Shown in pieces: positions 25,041 through 36,449 of a stretch of 64,000 nt of DNA. Each line of letters starts with the position of its first letter. Position 1 is the stretch's first letter. Location: the NCBI GenBank assembly GCA_022826665.1, contig JAJDUK010000024.1, forward strand, positions 191,844 through 255,843. Direction: 5' to 3'. Under the pieces are notes generated by a model, which did no database searches, was not told the origin of the DNA, and worked only from the letters and a program-made list of their open reading frames with translations. Made by a program: the position numbers and the translations under genes. The stretch comes from Alphaproteobacteria bacterium. Its GTDB lineage: Bacteria; Pseudomonadota; Alphaproteobacteria; UBA828.

Positions 25041-26258
25041 TCAGGCAGGCGCGCCGACGATACCGCGATCGTGCAGCGCGCCGATGGCGCCGTCGCTGAG
25101 GCCCAGCACCTCCGCCAGAATCTCGTCGGTGTGCTGGCCGAGCTGCGGCCCCGGCGCGACCTCACCTCGGGGAGACGCGGCGAAGTCCAGCGGCGAGCCC
25201 GGCGTGAGCACAGGCCCGATCCCCGGCTGATCGATCCGCTGGAACAGCGGATTGGCGGTCGAGCAGAAGGGGTCTTCCGCGACCATCTGAGTATGGGTGC
25301 GGAACGGCCCCCAGAGCACGCCGGCTTCGGTGAGACGAGCGCCCACCTCCTCCAGGCTCAGTGAGGCGAACCAGGGCTCCAGCGCGGCGCGAAGCTGCTC
25401 TCGCGCCTCCCAGCGGTCGGCCTCGTCGGTGAGGTTGACGCCGTGCTCCGCCTCGACAGCGGCGAATGTCTCGGTGAGTCCGGCCGCCTGCCCCAGCGCC
25501 TTGACGTGGCGCGGCGTCACCACCACCAGCATGACCCGGCGGCCGTCGCGGGTGGCGAAGTCGCCGCCGAAGGTGCCGTACATGTCGTTGCCGATGCGCG
25601 GCCGCTCGGCGCCGTTGATCTCGACGTCGCCGATGTATCCGAGCGAGCCGGTGATGTGATAGGCGACGTCGGCGAGGCTGAGCCGTACCTCCTGCCCCTC
25701 GCCGGTGCGGCTGCGGTGGCGCTCGGCGGCGAGCAGGCCGATGGCGGCGGTAAGCCCGCAGGTCAGGTCCCAGCCCGGCAGCACGTTGTTGACCGGCTCG
25801 TCCAGGTCCGCCGGTCCGGTCACGAAGGGCCAGCCCATGCGCGCGTTTACGGTGTAGTCGACCGCGACCGTGCCGTCCGGGTTGCCGATGATGCGGAGCA
25901 TGATGAGGTCCGCGCGCCTGGCGCTCAGCGTCTCGTAAGAGAGCCAGTCTCCCACCTGCAGATTGGTGAGGAAGATGCCCGCCTCCGGCCCCGGCGCGGT
26001 GATGAGGGCCGCCACCAGCTCGCGCCCCTCCGCTTCGCGCAGATTGACCGCGAAGGAGCGCTTGCCCTTGTTCATGCCGGCCCAGTAGATGCTCTCGTTC
26101 TCGGGCGTGACCGGCCAGCGGCGATAGTCGAGGCCGCCGCTGAGGGGATCGAAGCGGATCACGTCCGCGCCCATCTGGGCGAGCGTCATGCCGCCGAGCG
26201 GAGCCGCCACGAAGGCCGAGCCTTCGACCACACGCAGGCCTTTGAGAATGCCGTTCAC
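25041..26258 (-). CDS. CaiB/BaiF family CoA-transferase, 2-methylfumaryl-CoA isomerase-like
   Basis: Class III CoA-transferase of 405 residues. The N-terminus GLRVVEGSAFVAAPLGGMTLAQMGADVIRFDPLSGGLDYRRWPVT, seen in parts here, is the pattern I associate with mesaconyl-CoA C1-C4 transferases (Mct, annotated 2-methylfumaryl-CoA isomerase), rather than with formyl-CoA transferase or CaiB. The catalytic aspartate is probably in PGWDLTCG. GTG 26258 has a GGAGGAGAGG ribosome site. Mct moves CoA within one molecule in the 3-hydroxypropionate bicycle, but no other bicycle gene is in this window, so the true role may be in dicarboxylic-acid catabolism. It converges with the DUF1330 gene. Confidence 0.8.
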   Translation of the reverse strand: MNGILKGLRVVEGSAFVAAPLGGMTLAQMGADVIRFDPLSGGLDYRRWPVTPENESIYWAGMNKGKRSFAVNLREAEGRELVAALITAPGPEAGIFLTNLQVGDWLSYETLSARRADLIMLRIIGNPDGTVAVDYTVNARMGWPFVTGPADLDEPVNNVLPGWDLTCGLTAAIGLLAAERHRSRTGEGQEVRLSLADVAYHITGSLGYIGDVEINGAERPRIGNDMYGTFGGDFATRDGRRVMLVVVTPRHVKALGQAAGLTETFAAVEAEHGVNLTDEADRWEAREQLRAALEPWFASLSLEEVGARLTEAGVLWGPFRTHTQMVAEDPFCSTANPLFQRIDQPGIGPVLTPGSPLDFAASPRGEVAPGPQLGQHTDEILAEVLGLSDGAIGALHDRGIVGAPA

Positions 26259-26349
26259 GCCCTCTCCTCCCCGCTCTCTCCGCCTCGCCCGACCTATTAG
26301 GGAGCCGGGCTGCGGCTAGGGCGCTGTGTAGTGGCCGCGTGGGCTGCGA

Positions 26350-29300
26350 TCAACCGTCGCTTTCGCGAAGCCTGAGAGCCGGTGACGCATCGTCCTCGAC
26401 GGCCTCCTCATCCCCGGCCGGCGGGCGGCCGAAGAGAGCGGCGATGTCGCCCTGAATGGCGAGCAGGCACGGCACCAGGATCAGCACGATCAGGGTCACG
26501 CCGAGCAGGCCGAAGACGATGGTGACCGCCATGGGCTTCAGGAACTGCGCCTGAAGGCTGGTCTCGAACAGCAAGGGCGTGAGGCCGAAGATCGTGGTCA
26601 CCGAAGTCAGAATGACGGCACGCAGACGATCCCGCGCGCCGCCGACCAGGGCCTCCATCAGCGGTTCGCCGGCATTGAGACGATCCTGGATCGCGCGCAC
26701 GAGGATGATCGAATCGTTGACCACGATGCCGCTGAGCCCGAGCAGCGCCATCATGCTCAGCACGGTGAGGTCGTAGCCCAGGACGAAATGGCCGAAGACG
26801 GCGCCAACCGCACCGAAGGGAATCACGGCCATGACGAAGATCGGCCGCGAGTAGCTGGAGAACACCCAGGCCAGAATGAGATAGATCGCAACCAGGGCGA
26901 CCACGGCGCCGGTCATCATGTCGCCCATGGTCGTCGCCTGTTCCTCGGCCTTGCCGCGCAGCAGGATGCCGACGCCGTACTTCTGCGAGAGCTCCGGCAG
27001 ACCCTCAACCTGGAGCGCGTCCAGGACCTCGTCGGTGTTGGTGGTCGATTCGTCGATCTCCGCCGTGACGGCGATCATGCGCTGGCCGTCCTCGCGGCGG
27101 ATGCTCGCGAACCCGGTTGCCTCGTCGAAGTCGACCACTTCGGCGAGCGGCACCTCGACACCCGCAGGACTGCGCAGATAAAAGCGCCGCAGATCACCCT
27201 CGGTGAGGGCTTCGTGCGGCAGGCGGACACGGATCGCGACCTCTTCGTCACCTCGCGCGAAGCGCCTCGCGATCACGCCCTCGAAGGCGGCGCGCACCTG
27301 GCGCGCGGCGCTCTCCGTGGTGAAGCCGAGGGCGCGGCCGCGCGCATTGACGGTAAGGATCGCCTCCTGCTTGCCGTAGGGGGTGTTGTCCTCGATGTCG
27401 CTCACACCTGGGAAACGGCCGAGCAACACGCTCACCTCGCCTGCCGCTGCCTTGAGCGCCTGCACGTCGTCGCCCGCGATCCGAATGTCGATCTCGCGGC
27501 CGGGTGGCCCCGCTGCACGCTCGAGGATCGTCATGGTCTCCAGCCCCGGCAGCGGGCGCACCCGCTTGCGCCATTCCTCGATCAGCGCCTGCGTGCGGAT
27601 GGTGCGCCGATCCGATGGCTGCAACTCGACCCGCATGGCGCCCACGTGGTCGCCGGTGCCGAGGAAGAACGTGTTGGGACGGGATGCCGGCTTGCCGACC
27701 TGGCCGAGGCTCATGACCACGAGGCCACCAGCACCACCTGTGAGCGCGCGCTCGGCCTCGTCCAGCGCCCGCCCGAGCTCGTCCACCATGGCTGCCGTGG
27801 TCTCCCGCTTGGTGCCCTCGACGAAGGTGACGTTAGCGACCACAGAGTCCGCTTCGGGCGAGGGGAAGAAAACGAATGAGATACGCCCGCCCCCGATCAG
27901 CCCTATGAACAGCAGCAGCAGGCCGATCGCGACGGCGACGGTGAGGTATCGCCAGGCGACGCAGGCCCGCACGGCGCGGGCGAACAGCCCGTCGCGGAAC
28001 GCCTCGAAGCGCGGGTTGAACCATCGCGCGAATCTGTTTTCCCCCCTCGGATCGGTCTTCAGACCGATCCGCAGATGGCCGGGCAACACCAGGAAGCACT
28101 CGATCAGGCTCGCGACGAGCACGGCCACGATCACCAGGGGAATAGCCCCGATGATCTCACCGATCTGGCCCGACACCATGAAGAGCGGCAGGAAGGCGGC
28201 GACGCTTGTCAGCGTTGCCGCCATCACCGGCGCCAGCATTCGTCGGGCGCCGAGTTCCGCCGCATCGGCCGGGCCGGCGCCCGCGGCGCGCTGGGTCACA
28301 GCATGCTCACCGACCACGATGGCGTCGTCCACGATAATGCCGATGGCCATGATGAGCGCGAACAGGCTCACCATGTTGATCGTCTGGCCGGTCAGCATCA
28401 TCACGCCGAGGGTGGCGAGCAGCGAGACGGGAATGCCGACCGTGACCCAGAAGGCGACCCGCGTGCTCAGGAAGATGAACAGCACCAGCACCACCAGAGC
28501 CAGCCCGCTCGCGCCGTTGCGGAGCAGCATGTTGATGCGGTCGTCGATGAGTTCGGCCGCATTGTCATAGTGCTCGACGACCAGAGTCGGGGGCAGCGTC
28601 GGCCGCATCTCCTCCAGAAATTCATCGAGGATGCCCGCCTGCTCCAGCGCATCGGACGTGCTCGCCCGCCGCACCTGGAGCTCGATGGCGGGGTAGCCCG
28701 CCCTGTACGCGACAGCATCCCGCTCGTTGAAGCGTTCGCTGATGGTCGCGATATCGCGGAGGTGGACCTTGGCCCCGTCCTCGCGCGCGATGATCTCGAC
28801 CTGGCCGATCTCATCGGCCGATCTGGCAAGGCCCAGGCTTCGGATCTGCTTGTTGGTGCCGGCAGGGACGATGCCGGAGGGCTGGTCGGCCGAGCTCGTG
28901 CCGATCCGCGACGCGATATCGCCGAGTGTGAGGTCGAGCTGGCGCAGACGCCCCTCGCCGACCTCGACCCAGATTTCCTCGCGCCGGCTACCGAACAGGT
29001 CGACCTTGTCGACCCCAGCGGCAAGCAGACGCTCCCGGATGTCCTTGGCGTGGGCACGCAGCGCCGCTTCGGAGAACGGGCCGGAAACGACGATATTGCC
29101 TATGTTCTCGTAGAAGTAGAGGCGGTTGACGACCGGCCTCTCGGAGTCCTCCGGCAGCGTCTCGACCCGATCCACAGCGTTCTCGACATTGGCCAGCGCC
29201 GTATCGAGATTCGTCCCCGGCTCGAACTCCACGACGACCGAGCCGATGCCTTCGACAGACTGCGCGAAGACGCGCTTGACCCCGTCGAGGAAGCGGACCT

Positions 29301-29523
29301 CCGGCTCAATTGCCGCGACGATGTTGGTATCCACGTCCTCGGCGCTGGCGCCGGGCCAGGTCACGCTGACCGAGACCCATTCGACGGCGAAGGTAGGGAA
29401 GAATTGCGTGTTCATGCGCGCGAGCCCGAGCGCGCCGAACAGGATCATCAGCACCATCACCAGATTGGCGGCCGTACGGTGGCGCGTGAACAGCGCGATC
29501 AGACCGCGACCGGTCTGGCTCAT
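26350..29523 (-). CDS. RND-type efflux pump inner-membrane subunit (AcrB/MexF-like)
   Basis: A 1,057-residue proton-driven exporter of the AcrB/AcrD/AcrF family. The first helix follows ALFTRHRTAANLVMVLMILFG, and two large periplasmic loops separate the two six-helix bundles. The proton-relay aspartate pair is visible in LIMAIGIIVDDAIVVGEHAV (TM4), and the second half has the matching LGLSGIVVNDSIILVRAIQ. Its start overlaps the stop of the upstream membrane-fusion gene by 4 bases. No outer-membrane TolC-type gene is present. The substrates are unknown. Confidence 0.93.
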   Translation of the reverse strand: MSQTGRGLIALFTRHRTAANLVMVLMILFGALGLARMNTQFFPTFAVEWVSVSVTWPGASAEDVDTNIVAAIEPEVRFLDGVKRVFAQSVEGIGSVVVEFEPGTNLDTALANVENAVDRVETLPEDSERPVVNRLYFYENIGNIVVSGPFSEAALRAHAKDIRERLLAAGVDKVDLFGSRREEIWVEVGEGRLRQLDLTLGDIASRIGTSSADQPSGIVPAGTNKQIRSLGLARSADEIGQVEIIAREDGAKVHLRDIATISERFNERDAVAYRAGYPAIELQVRRASTSDALEQAGILDEFLEEMRPTLPPTLVVEHYDNAAELIDDRINMLLRNGASGLALVVLVLFIFLSTRVAFWVTVGIPVSLLATLGVMMLTGQTINMVSLFALIMAIGIIVDDAIVVGEHAVTQRAAGAGPADAAELGARRMLAPVMAATLTSVAAFLPLFMVSGQIGEIIGAIPLVIVAVLVASLIECFLVLPGHLRIGLKTDPRGENRFARWFNPRFEAFRDGLFARAVRACVAWRYLTVAVAIGLLLLFIGLIGGGRISFVFFPSPEADSVVANVTFVEGTKRETTAAMVDELGRALDEAERALTGGAGGLVVMSLGQVGKPASRPNTFFLGTGDHVGAMRVELQPSDRRTIRTQALIEEWRKRVRPLPGLETMTILERAAGPPGREIDIRIAGDDVQALKAAAGEVSVLLGRFPGVSDIEDNTPYGKQEAILTVNARGRALGFTTESAARQVRAAFEGVIARRFARGDEEVAIRVRLPHEALTEGDLRRFYLRSPAGVEVPLAEVVDFDEATGFASIRREDGQRMIAVTAEIDESTTNTDEVLDALQVEGLPELSQKYGVGILLRGKAEEQATTMGDMMTGAVVALVAIYLILAWVFSSYSRPIFVMAVIPFGAVGAVFGHFVLGYDLTVLSMMALLGLSGIVVNDSIILVRAIQDRLNAGEPLMEALVGGARDRLRAVILTSVTTIFGLTPLLFETSLQAQFLKPMAVTIVFGLLGVTLIVLILVPCLLAIQGDIAALFGRPPAGDEEAVEDDASPALRLRESDG

Positions 29524-30776
29524 CGCACCTCGACTTTGACGCCGGGTCCGATCTCGGGGAAGCGCGTCGTGGCGACGCTCTCGCCCTCGATGATCCCGCC
29601 GGATACCACGACGTCGTTGCCGACGCGCGCGAGCAGCGCCACCGGCCGGGGCTCGAGCCGGCCGTCCACGACCGCGTAGACCGTATCGCCGCCGACCAGC
29701 GCAGTCTCCGGCAACTGCGTGGCCCCCCGGTACACGCGGTCCGGTATGCGAACCTCCACGAAGGCGCCGGGGCGGAGCGGCAGCGCCGCCGCGTCATGCT
29801 CGATCCGCGCATACACACGAACCCCGCCGCTCGCCGCGTCGACCTCGCCGTCGGCCCGCTGGATCACCGCGCGGAAGGGGAAGTTGCGGTCGCCCGCACG
29901 CCACGTCACCTCCACCGGTCGCCCGCGAAGACCCGCCGCAGAGGAGACGAGCCGCCCGTAGTCCGCGTCGCTCAGATGAATTTGGATGTCCAGTTGGGCC
30001 TGATCCAACAAGCGGACCACACGGTCGTTCACGCCGAGCCGCTTGCCGAGCGCAGCGGACACTGACGTCAGATACCCGTCGAAGGGTGCGACCAGCCGTG
30101 TGTTCGCAAGATCGCGTTCGGCCCGTTCCAGCGCCACGGTGCTACGAGCAATCACCGCCTCCTGCCGCGCGATCCGCGCGCGCAAGCCCGCTATCCGACG
30201 CTCCGTCGCCGCCAGCGCCCGCACCCGCTCGCTCCGGCGCACCAGGGCATCGTCGACCGTCTTCTGTGCGGCGGTGCCTTTGGCGAGCAGCGCCTCCCGC
30301 CGTTCCAGCTCGCGCTCCGCCAACGCCAGTTGGGTGCGATCTGCCGTGAGCCCCGCCTCTTCCGCTCCCAGCTCCGCCCCGGTCTCCGAAAGCTGCGCCC
30401 GCGCCTCCGCCAGTGCCGCCTCCGCCTCCGTGACCGCTGCGCGATACTCGAAGGGGTCGATCTCCACCAGGAGCTCGCCGGCCCGCACCGTGCCGCCGTT
30501 CACGAAGTTCCGGCCCACGGCCACCACCGGCCCCGCCACCAGTGCCCGCAGCTCCACATCGCGATGCGCCACCACCTCGCCGTAGGCGCCGATGGAAGGC
30601 TGCACGTCGGCGATGCGGACGGTCGCGGCGGCAATCGGCCGGGCGCGCTCCGCCGGGCCGGTGCGCTCGATCTCGGGCCGCGTCGCCTGCAGGTAGCCGA
30701 CCGCCAACACCGCGCACACCAGCGTGAGCAACGGCAGCACGACCTTCAGCGTGCGAAAGCGGCGGCGTTTGGCCAA
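29520..30776 (-). CDS. RND efflux membrane fusion protein
   Basis: Periplasmic adaptor of 418 residues. It has an N-terminal membrane anchor (LKVVLPLLTLVCAVLAVGYL), a lipoyl half-motif (GPVVAVGRNFVNGGTVRAGELLVEIDP), a long alanine/glutamate-rich coiled-coil hairpin from about residue 110 to 215, the second lipoyl half (LVAPFDGYLTSVSAALGKRL) and beta-barrel and MP domains. Start codon TTG at 30776 follows GGGGAGGCCGCAG. It is the first gene of a two-gene operon with the AcrB-like pump and divergent from the ArgE-like gene, about 100 bases away. Confidence 0.92.
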   Translation of the reverse strand: MAKRRRFRTLKVVLPLLTLVCAVLAVGYLQATRPEIERTGPAERARPIAAATVRIADVQPSIGAYGEVVAHRDVELRALVAGPVVAVGRNFVNGGTVRAGELLVEIDPFEYRAAVTEAEAALAEARAQLSETGAELGAEEAGLTADRTQLALAERELERREALLAKGTAAQKTVDDALVRRSERVRALAATERRIAGLRARIARQEAVIARSTVALERAERDLANTRLVAPFDGYLTSVSAALGKRLGVNDRVVRLLDQAQLDIQIHLSDADYGRLVSSAAGLRGRPVEVTWRAGDRNFPFRAVIQRADGEVDAASGGVRVYARIEHDAAALPLRPGAFVEVRIPDRVYRGATQLPETALVGGDTVYAVVDGRLEPRPVALLARVGNDVVVSGGIIEGESVATTRFPEIGPGVKVEVR

Positions 30777-30882
30777 CTGCGGCCTCCCCTTACTCCCCTA
30801 CTCGGCAACCTGTGGTGGGCGGCCTTGTGCCGCCGCCATGCCGCGGCGACAATCCCCGCCCGCCACACGGATGGTGACGCGA

Positions 30883-32052
30883 ATGTCCGGCACTCATTAC
30901 GATCCCATCGAAATGATCGAGCGACTCGTGTCTTTCGACACGACAAGTCGCGAGTCGAACCTCGCGTTGATCCACTTCGTGCGCGACTATCTCGCCTCAC
31001 ACGGCATTGATTCTACACTTATTCATGACGAAACGGGAAACAAGGCGAATCTTTACGCCACGGTCGGCCCCAGCGATGTGCCGGGAATAGCACTCTCGGG
31101 CCACACCGACGTGGTGCCGGTGGACGGCCAGCCCTGGGATACGGACCCGTTCAGCGTCGTAGAGAAAGACGGCCGTCTCTATGGGCGCGGCACCTCGGAC
31201 ATGAAGAGCTTCAGCGCCATTGCGCTCGCCCTCGTGCCCGAGTTCACCGCCCGCCCGCTCAAGACCCCGATCCATTTTGCGCTCTCCTTCGACGAGGAGG
31301 TCGGCTGCCTCGGGGCACCGCTGATGATCGACGGGCTTGGCACCAAGCTCGGCGTCAAGCCGCATATCGTGATCGTGGGCGAGCCCACCAACATGGCGGT
31401 GGTGAACGCCCACAAGGGTGTCTACAGCTTCGAGACCCGCGTGCGCGGGCTGGAGGTCCATTCCAGCGCCACTCATCTCGGCGTGAACGCGGTGCAGTAC
31501 GCCGCGACGTTGGTCCACTTCCTGACCGAAATCGCGGACGAGATGGCCGCACGTGCCGAGCCCGAGAGCGGCTTCGACCCGCCGTATACGACGGTCCATG
31601 TCGGCACGATCCGAGGCGGAACGGCCCAGAATATCGTGCCGCTTGACTGCAAATTCACCTGGGAATACCGGCTGGTACCGGGGGCGGACCCTGACGAGAT
31701 TCGCAACCGCTTCGAGCGTTTCGCTGAGGAGACCGTGCTGCCGCGCATGCGTGCGGTCGATCCCGCGACCGGAATCTCCACGAAGGCCCGCGCCGTCGTG
31801 CCCGGCCTGGTGCCGGAGGACGGCTCGCCGGCCGAGGCGATCGTGATGGCGCTCGCGCGCACCAATCACACCGAGGTGGTGGCCTACGGCACGGAGGCCG
31901 GGCAGTTTCAGGAGGCCGGGATTCCCACCGTGATCTGCGGGCCCGGCAGCATCCGCCAGGCGCACCAGCCCAACGAATACATCGAATTGAGCGAGGTCCG
32001 CGCCTGCGAAGCCTTCATGCGCCGCCTGCTCGACGAGGTGTGTGCGGTCTGA
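30883..32052 (+). CDS. argE: Acetylornithine deacetylase (ArgE), M20 family
   Basis: A 389-residue zinc-dependent M20 peptidase-family deacetylase. Metal-site motifs are LSGHTDVVPVDGQPW (first His and Asp), GRGTSDMKSF (bridging Asp), FDEEVGCLG (catalytic and bridging Glu) and a late histidine in GSIRQAHQPNEYIE. These fit the ArgE subgroup, which releases ornithine from N-acetylornithine in arginine synthesis, though related N-acyl substrates cannot be excluded. ATG 30883 is chosen; ATG 30871 is an in-frame alternative. Confidence 0.87.
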   Translation: MSGTHYDPIEMIERLVSFDTTSRESNLALIHFVRDYLASHGIDSTLIHDETGNKANLYATVGPSDVPGIALSGHTDVVPVDGQPWDTDPFSVVEKDGRLYGRGTSDMKSFSAIALALVPEFTARPLKTPIHFALSFDEEVGCLGAPLMIDGLGTKLGVKPHIVIVGEPTNMAVVNAHKGVYSFETRVRGLEVHSSATHLGVNAVQYAATLVHFLTEIADEMAARAEPESGFDPPYTTVHVGTIRGGTAQNIVPLDCKFTWEYRLVPGADPDEIRNRFERFAEETVLPRMRAVDPATGISTKARAVVPGLVPEDGSPAEAIVMALARTNHTEVVAYGTEAGQFQEAGIPTVICGPGSIRQAHQPNEYIELSEVRACEAFMRRLLDEVCAV

Positions 32053-32064
32053 TTGCGGGGCCGA

Positions 32065-32129
32065 TTTTCCACAGGGTCTCCACAGGTATTTGACAACGAT
32101 ATCCACAGCTTATCGACAGCTTCTCCACT
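32065..32129 (+). other. Phased array of DnaA-box-like 9-mers
   Basis: Within 65 bases, 9-mers resembling the DnaA box TTATCCACA begin at 32065 (TTTTCCACA), 32076 (GTCTCCACA), 32099 (ATATCCACA), 32110 (TTATCGACA) and 32121 (TTCTCCACT), with 1, 2, 1, 1 and 2 mismatches; a poor sixth (TATTTGACA) begins at 32087. Steps are 11, 11, 12, 11 and 11 bases, about one helical turn, all in the same direction. The array fills the gap between argE and the fadB-like gene. The pattern is read directly; DnaA binding is inference. Confidence 0.55.
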
Positions 32130-32150
32130 AAGGACAAAGGAACGCGAGCA

Positions 32151-34250
<2,100 letters not shown>

Positions 34251-34271
34251 GAAGCGCCGCCGGCGCCGGGT

Positions 34272-35426
34272 TCAGGCCGCCGGCATGCCCGCCGCGTCGG
34301 CGCCGACACCCCGCCGCCGCGGGCGCGGCACGCTCGCCGACTTGAGCTGGCCGCAGGCCGCCTGAATGTCGCGGCCGCGCGGTGCGCGCACCGGCGCAGC
34401 GTAGCCCGCCCGGTTGACGATCGCGGCGAACTTCTCGATGGCCTCCGGCGCGGAGCACTCGTAAGGCGCGCCCGGCCACGGATTGAAGGGGATCAGGTTG
34501 AGCTTGGCCGGAATGCCGGCGATCAGGCGGACCAGCGCGCGGGCGTCGGCCTCGGAATCGTTCACGCCCTTCAGCATCACGTATTCGAAGGTGATACGCC
34601 GCGCGTTGCTGGCGCCGGGGTAGCGCCGGCAGGCGTCGAGCAGCGCCGCGATCGGATACTTGCGGTTGATCGGGACCAGCTCGTCGCGCAAGTCGTCGCG
34701 AACGGCATGAAGCGAGACCGCGAGACCGACGCCGAGCTCGGCGCCGCAGCGCTCGATCATCGGCACCACGCCGGCGGTGGAGAGCGTGATCCGCCGGCGC
34801 GAGAGCGCGATCCCCTCGGGATCCATGACGATGCGGAGCGCCTTCGCGACATTGTCGTAATTGAACAGGGGTTCGCCCATGCCCATCATCACGATGTTCG
34901 AGAGCAGGCGCGGGCCACGCGGCGAGGGCCATTCGCCGTAGGCATCGCGGGCCGTGAGGAACTGCGCGACGATCTCGCCGGCTTCCAGATTACGCACCAT
35001 GCGCTGGGTGCCGGTATGGCAGAAGGTGCACGACAGCGTGCATCCCACCTGGGAGGAGATGCAGAGCGCGCCGCGATCCTCCTCCGGGATGTAGACGGTC
35101 TCCACCTCGCGGCCGTCGGCGAAGCGCAGCAGCCACTTCCGCGTGCCGTCGGACGCGCGTTGCTCCGTCGCCACTTCAGGCCGCGCCAGGGCATAGCGCT
35201 CGGCGAGCACTGCGCGCAGCGCGCCGCTTATGGTCGTCATCGCGCCGAATTCGACGGCGCCCCGGTGGTATACCCAGTGCCAGAGCTGCTTGGCCCGCAT
35301 GCGCAGGCGGTCCTCCGGCACGCCGACAGCCCGCAGGCGCTCGCCAAGCTCGTCCCGCGTGAGCCCGATCAGGCTTTCGCGCTCGTTCGCCGAAGCGCTC
35401 AGTTCGTTCGTTGAGTGGTCGTCCAT
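34272..35426 (-). CDS. rlmN: 23S rRNA/tRNA adenine-C2 methyltransferase RlmN
   Basis: Radical-SAM methyltransferase that adds a methyl group at C2 of A2503 in 23S rRNA and A37 in some tRNAs. The 4Fe-4S motif is CTLSCTFC inside [20 protein letters not shown], and the C-terminal methyl-carrying cysteine is in [24 protein letters not shown] is a further landmark. ATG 35426 (MDDHSTNEL) is preferred; the frame also allows GTG 35468, which would overlap the upstream gene. A small GC-rich hairpin (35428-35444) lies just upstream of the ATG. Confidence 0.95.
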   Translation of the reverse strand: MDDHSTNELSASANERESLIGLTRDELGERLRAVGVPEDRLRMRAKQLWHWVYHRGAVEFGAMTTISGALRAVLAERYALARPEVATEQRASDGTRKWLLRFADGREVETVYIPEEDRGALCISSQVGCTLSCTFCHTGTQRMVRNLEAGEIVAQFLTARDAYGEWPSPRGPRLLSNIVMMGMGEPLFNYDNVAKALRIVMDPEGIALSRRRITLSTAGVVPMIERCGAELGVGLAVSLHAVRDDLRDELVPINRKYPIAALLDACRRYPGASNARRITFEYVMLKGVNDSEADARALVRLIAGIPAKLNLIPFNPWPGAPYECSAPEAIEKFAAIVNRAGYAAPVRAPRGRDIQAACGQLKSASVPRPRRRGVGADAAGMPAA

Positions 35427-35458
35427 AACGGGCCCGGAGCCCGTCGCGGAACTATCCG

Positions 35459-35995
35459 CTACGGGCACGCCCTGACGATGGCGTCGTGGATCTTGGTAAA
35501 GCCGATCAGGGAGTAGCTGTCTTCGGAAAAGGTGTTCTTGAGAGACACCCCGCGCACCTTCATCTCGCGGCCGCGTATCATGGCCTTGACGACCGTGGCG
35601 TCCGCCTCTTCGTCACTCACCCAGGCGTGCTCTCCATGGGTCAGGTCGAAGCTGAATTGGCGGCCGTCGATGGTCACCTTCACGACCTTTCCCTCCGGAT
35701 AGGGATAGCCCGAGGTTACGCTGACCTCCTCGGTCGTCCTCGCCGCCTGGCGGCGGGTCACCATGACGTTGGGCGCACCGCGCCGCTTGTAATTGCCCTT
35801 GGACTTCGCCGGTTTGGCATGCATGTAGCAGACCTTATTGCCGTCCCGGACGTAGCTGTGCGCCTTCCAATTTGCGTTCTCGGCCAAGGGCTCAGGCTTC
35901 ACCTGCGCGTCCGCCCCCTGGGGGCCGGCGAGCAGTGAAACACACAGAACGGCGGAAAACAGGAGCGCCAGCGTCGCGGCGATGCGTCGGTTCAT
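35459..35995 (-). CDS. Invasion-associated locus B (IalB) family secreted protein
   Basis: A 178-residue exported protein with a signal peptide ending near ADAQ (residue 31). The mature sequence follows the IalB pattern: [65 protein letters not shown] and a final cysteine in IVRACP that may pair with the first. The family is widespread in alphaproteobacteria; in Bartonella a member takes part in red-cell invasion, but most members are in non-pathogens and their role is unknown. It is followed 32 bases later by rlmN on the same strand. Confidence 0.85.
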   Translation of the reverse strand: MNRRIAATLALLFSAVLCVSLLAGPQGADAQVKPEPLAENANWKAHSYVRDGNKVCYMHAKPAKSKGNYKRRGAPNVMVTRRQAARTTEEVSVTSGYPYPEGKVVKVTIDGRQFSFDLTHGEHAWVSDEEADATVVKAMIRGREMKVRGVSLKNTFSEDSYSLIGFTKIHDAIVRACP

Positions 35996-36449
35996 GGCCT
36001 CTGGAAGCTTATGGGCGACGGCGGCGCAGCATAACCAAAATGATGCCGGGCCGCCAGTACCTCTCCCCGCCGGTTCGAATCACGATTTTGACACCGGCTG
36101 CCCAACGTGCTTCGCGCCCTTCTTCGGCACTCGGGCGCCTGGCCCGCATTTCTCACCACGGTCATGGTCTGCGCGGCGCATTCAGGGCGAGAGGGCAGGA
36201 GCGCCATGCAGCGCGATGCGGGGACATCGGGCAAACGGCACGACGCACCCTGTCGCCCTGAAGGCGCCGCCCTTCGGGTCGCGCCCAGGCGCCCGCCCGC
36301 GTCGTCGCGGGCCTCAACCGTATTCCCTGATACGCTTTTCGGCCCGCTCCTGGCGGATCGAACGCCTGGTGTGCGACGCAGGCCGTGACCGTGGTGAGAA
36401 GTGCGGGCTAGCGGTTTACGGCGGGCCCGGCGCAGGCCATATAGAGAGC
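35996..36449. other. Intergenic region holding a palindromic repeat element
   Basis: A 454-base gap between the divergent IalB-like gene and the deformylase. Most of it (36143-36407) is a repeat element with 30-base inverted ends, described separately. The rest (35996-36142 and 36408-36449) must hold the two divergent promoters; I see no gene, and no clear -35/-10 pair. Confidence 0.6.
36143..36407. repeat. Palindromic repeat element, copy A (long form)
   Basis: A 265-base element bounded by inverted 30-base ends: left arm 36143-36172, right arm 36378-36407, with 27 of 30 bases pairing. The core of each arm is TTCTCACCACGGTCA. The same arms recur at 44431-44536 and, decayed, at 63832-63895. 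No ORF typical of a transposase lies inside, so it is a non-autonomous (MITE-like) or structural repeat. The interior is GC-rich and differs from copy B. Confidence 0.7.

Noticed and set aside
36060-36095. GGTTCGAATC, similar to a tRNA T-loop
   Set aside because: The flanking bases do not form a T stem, and no acceptor, D or anticodon arm could be drawn on either strand.
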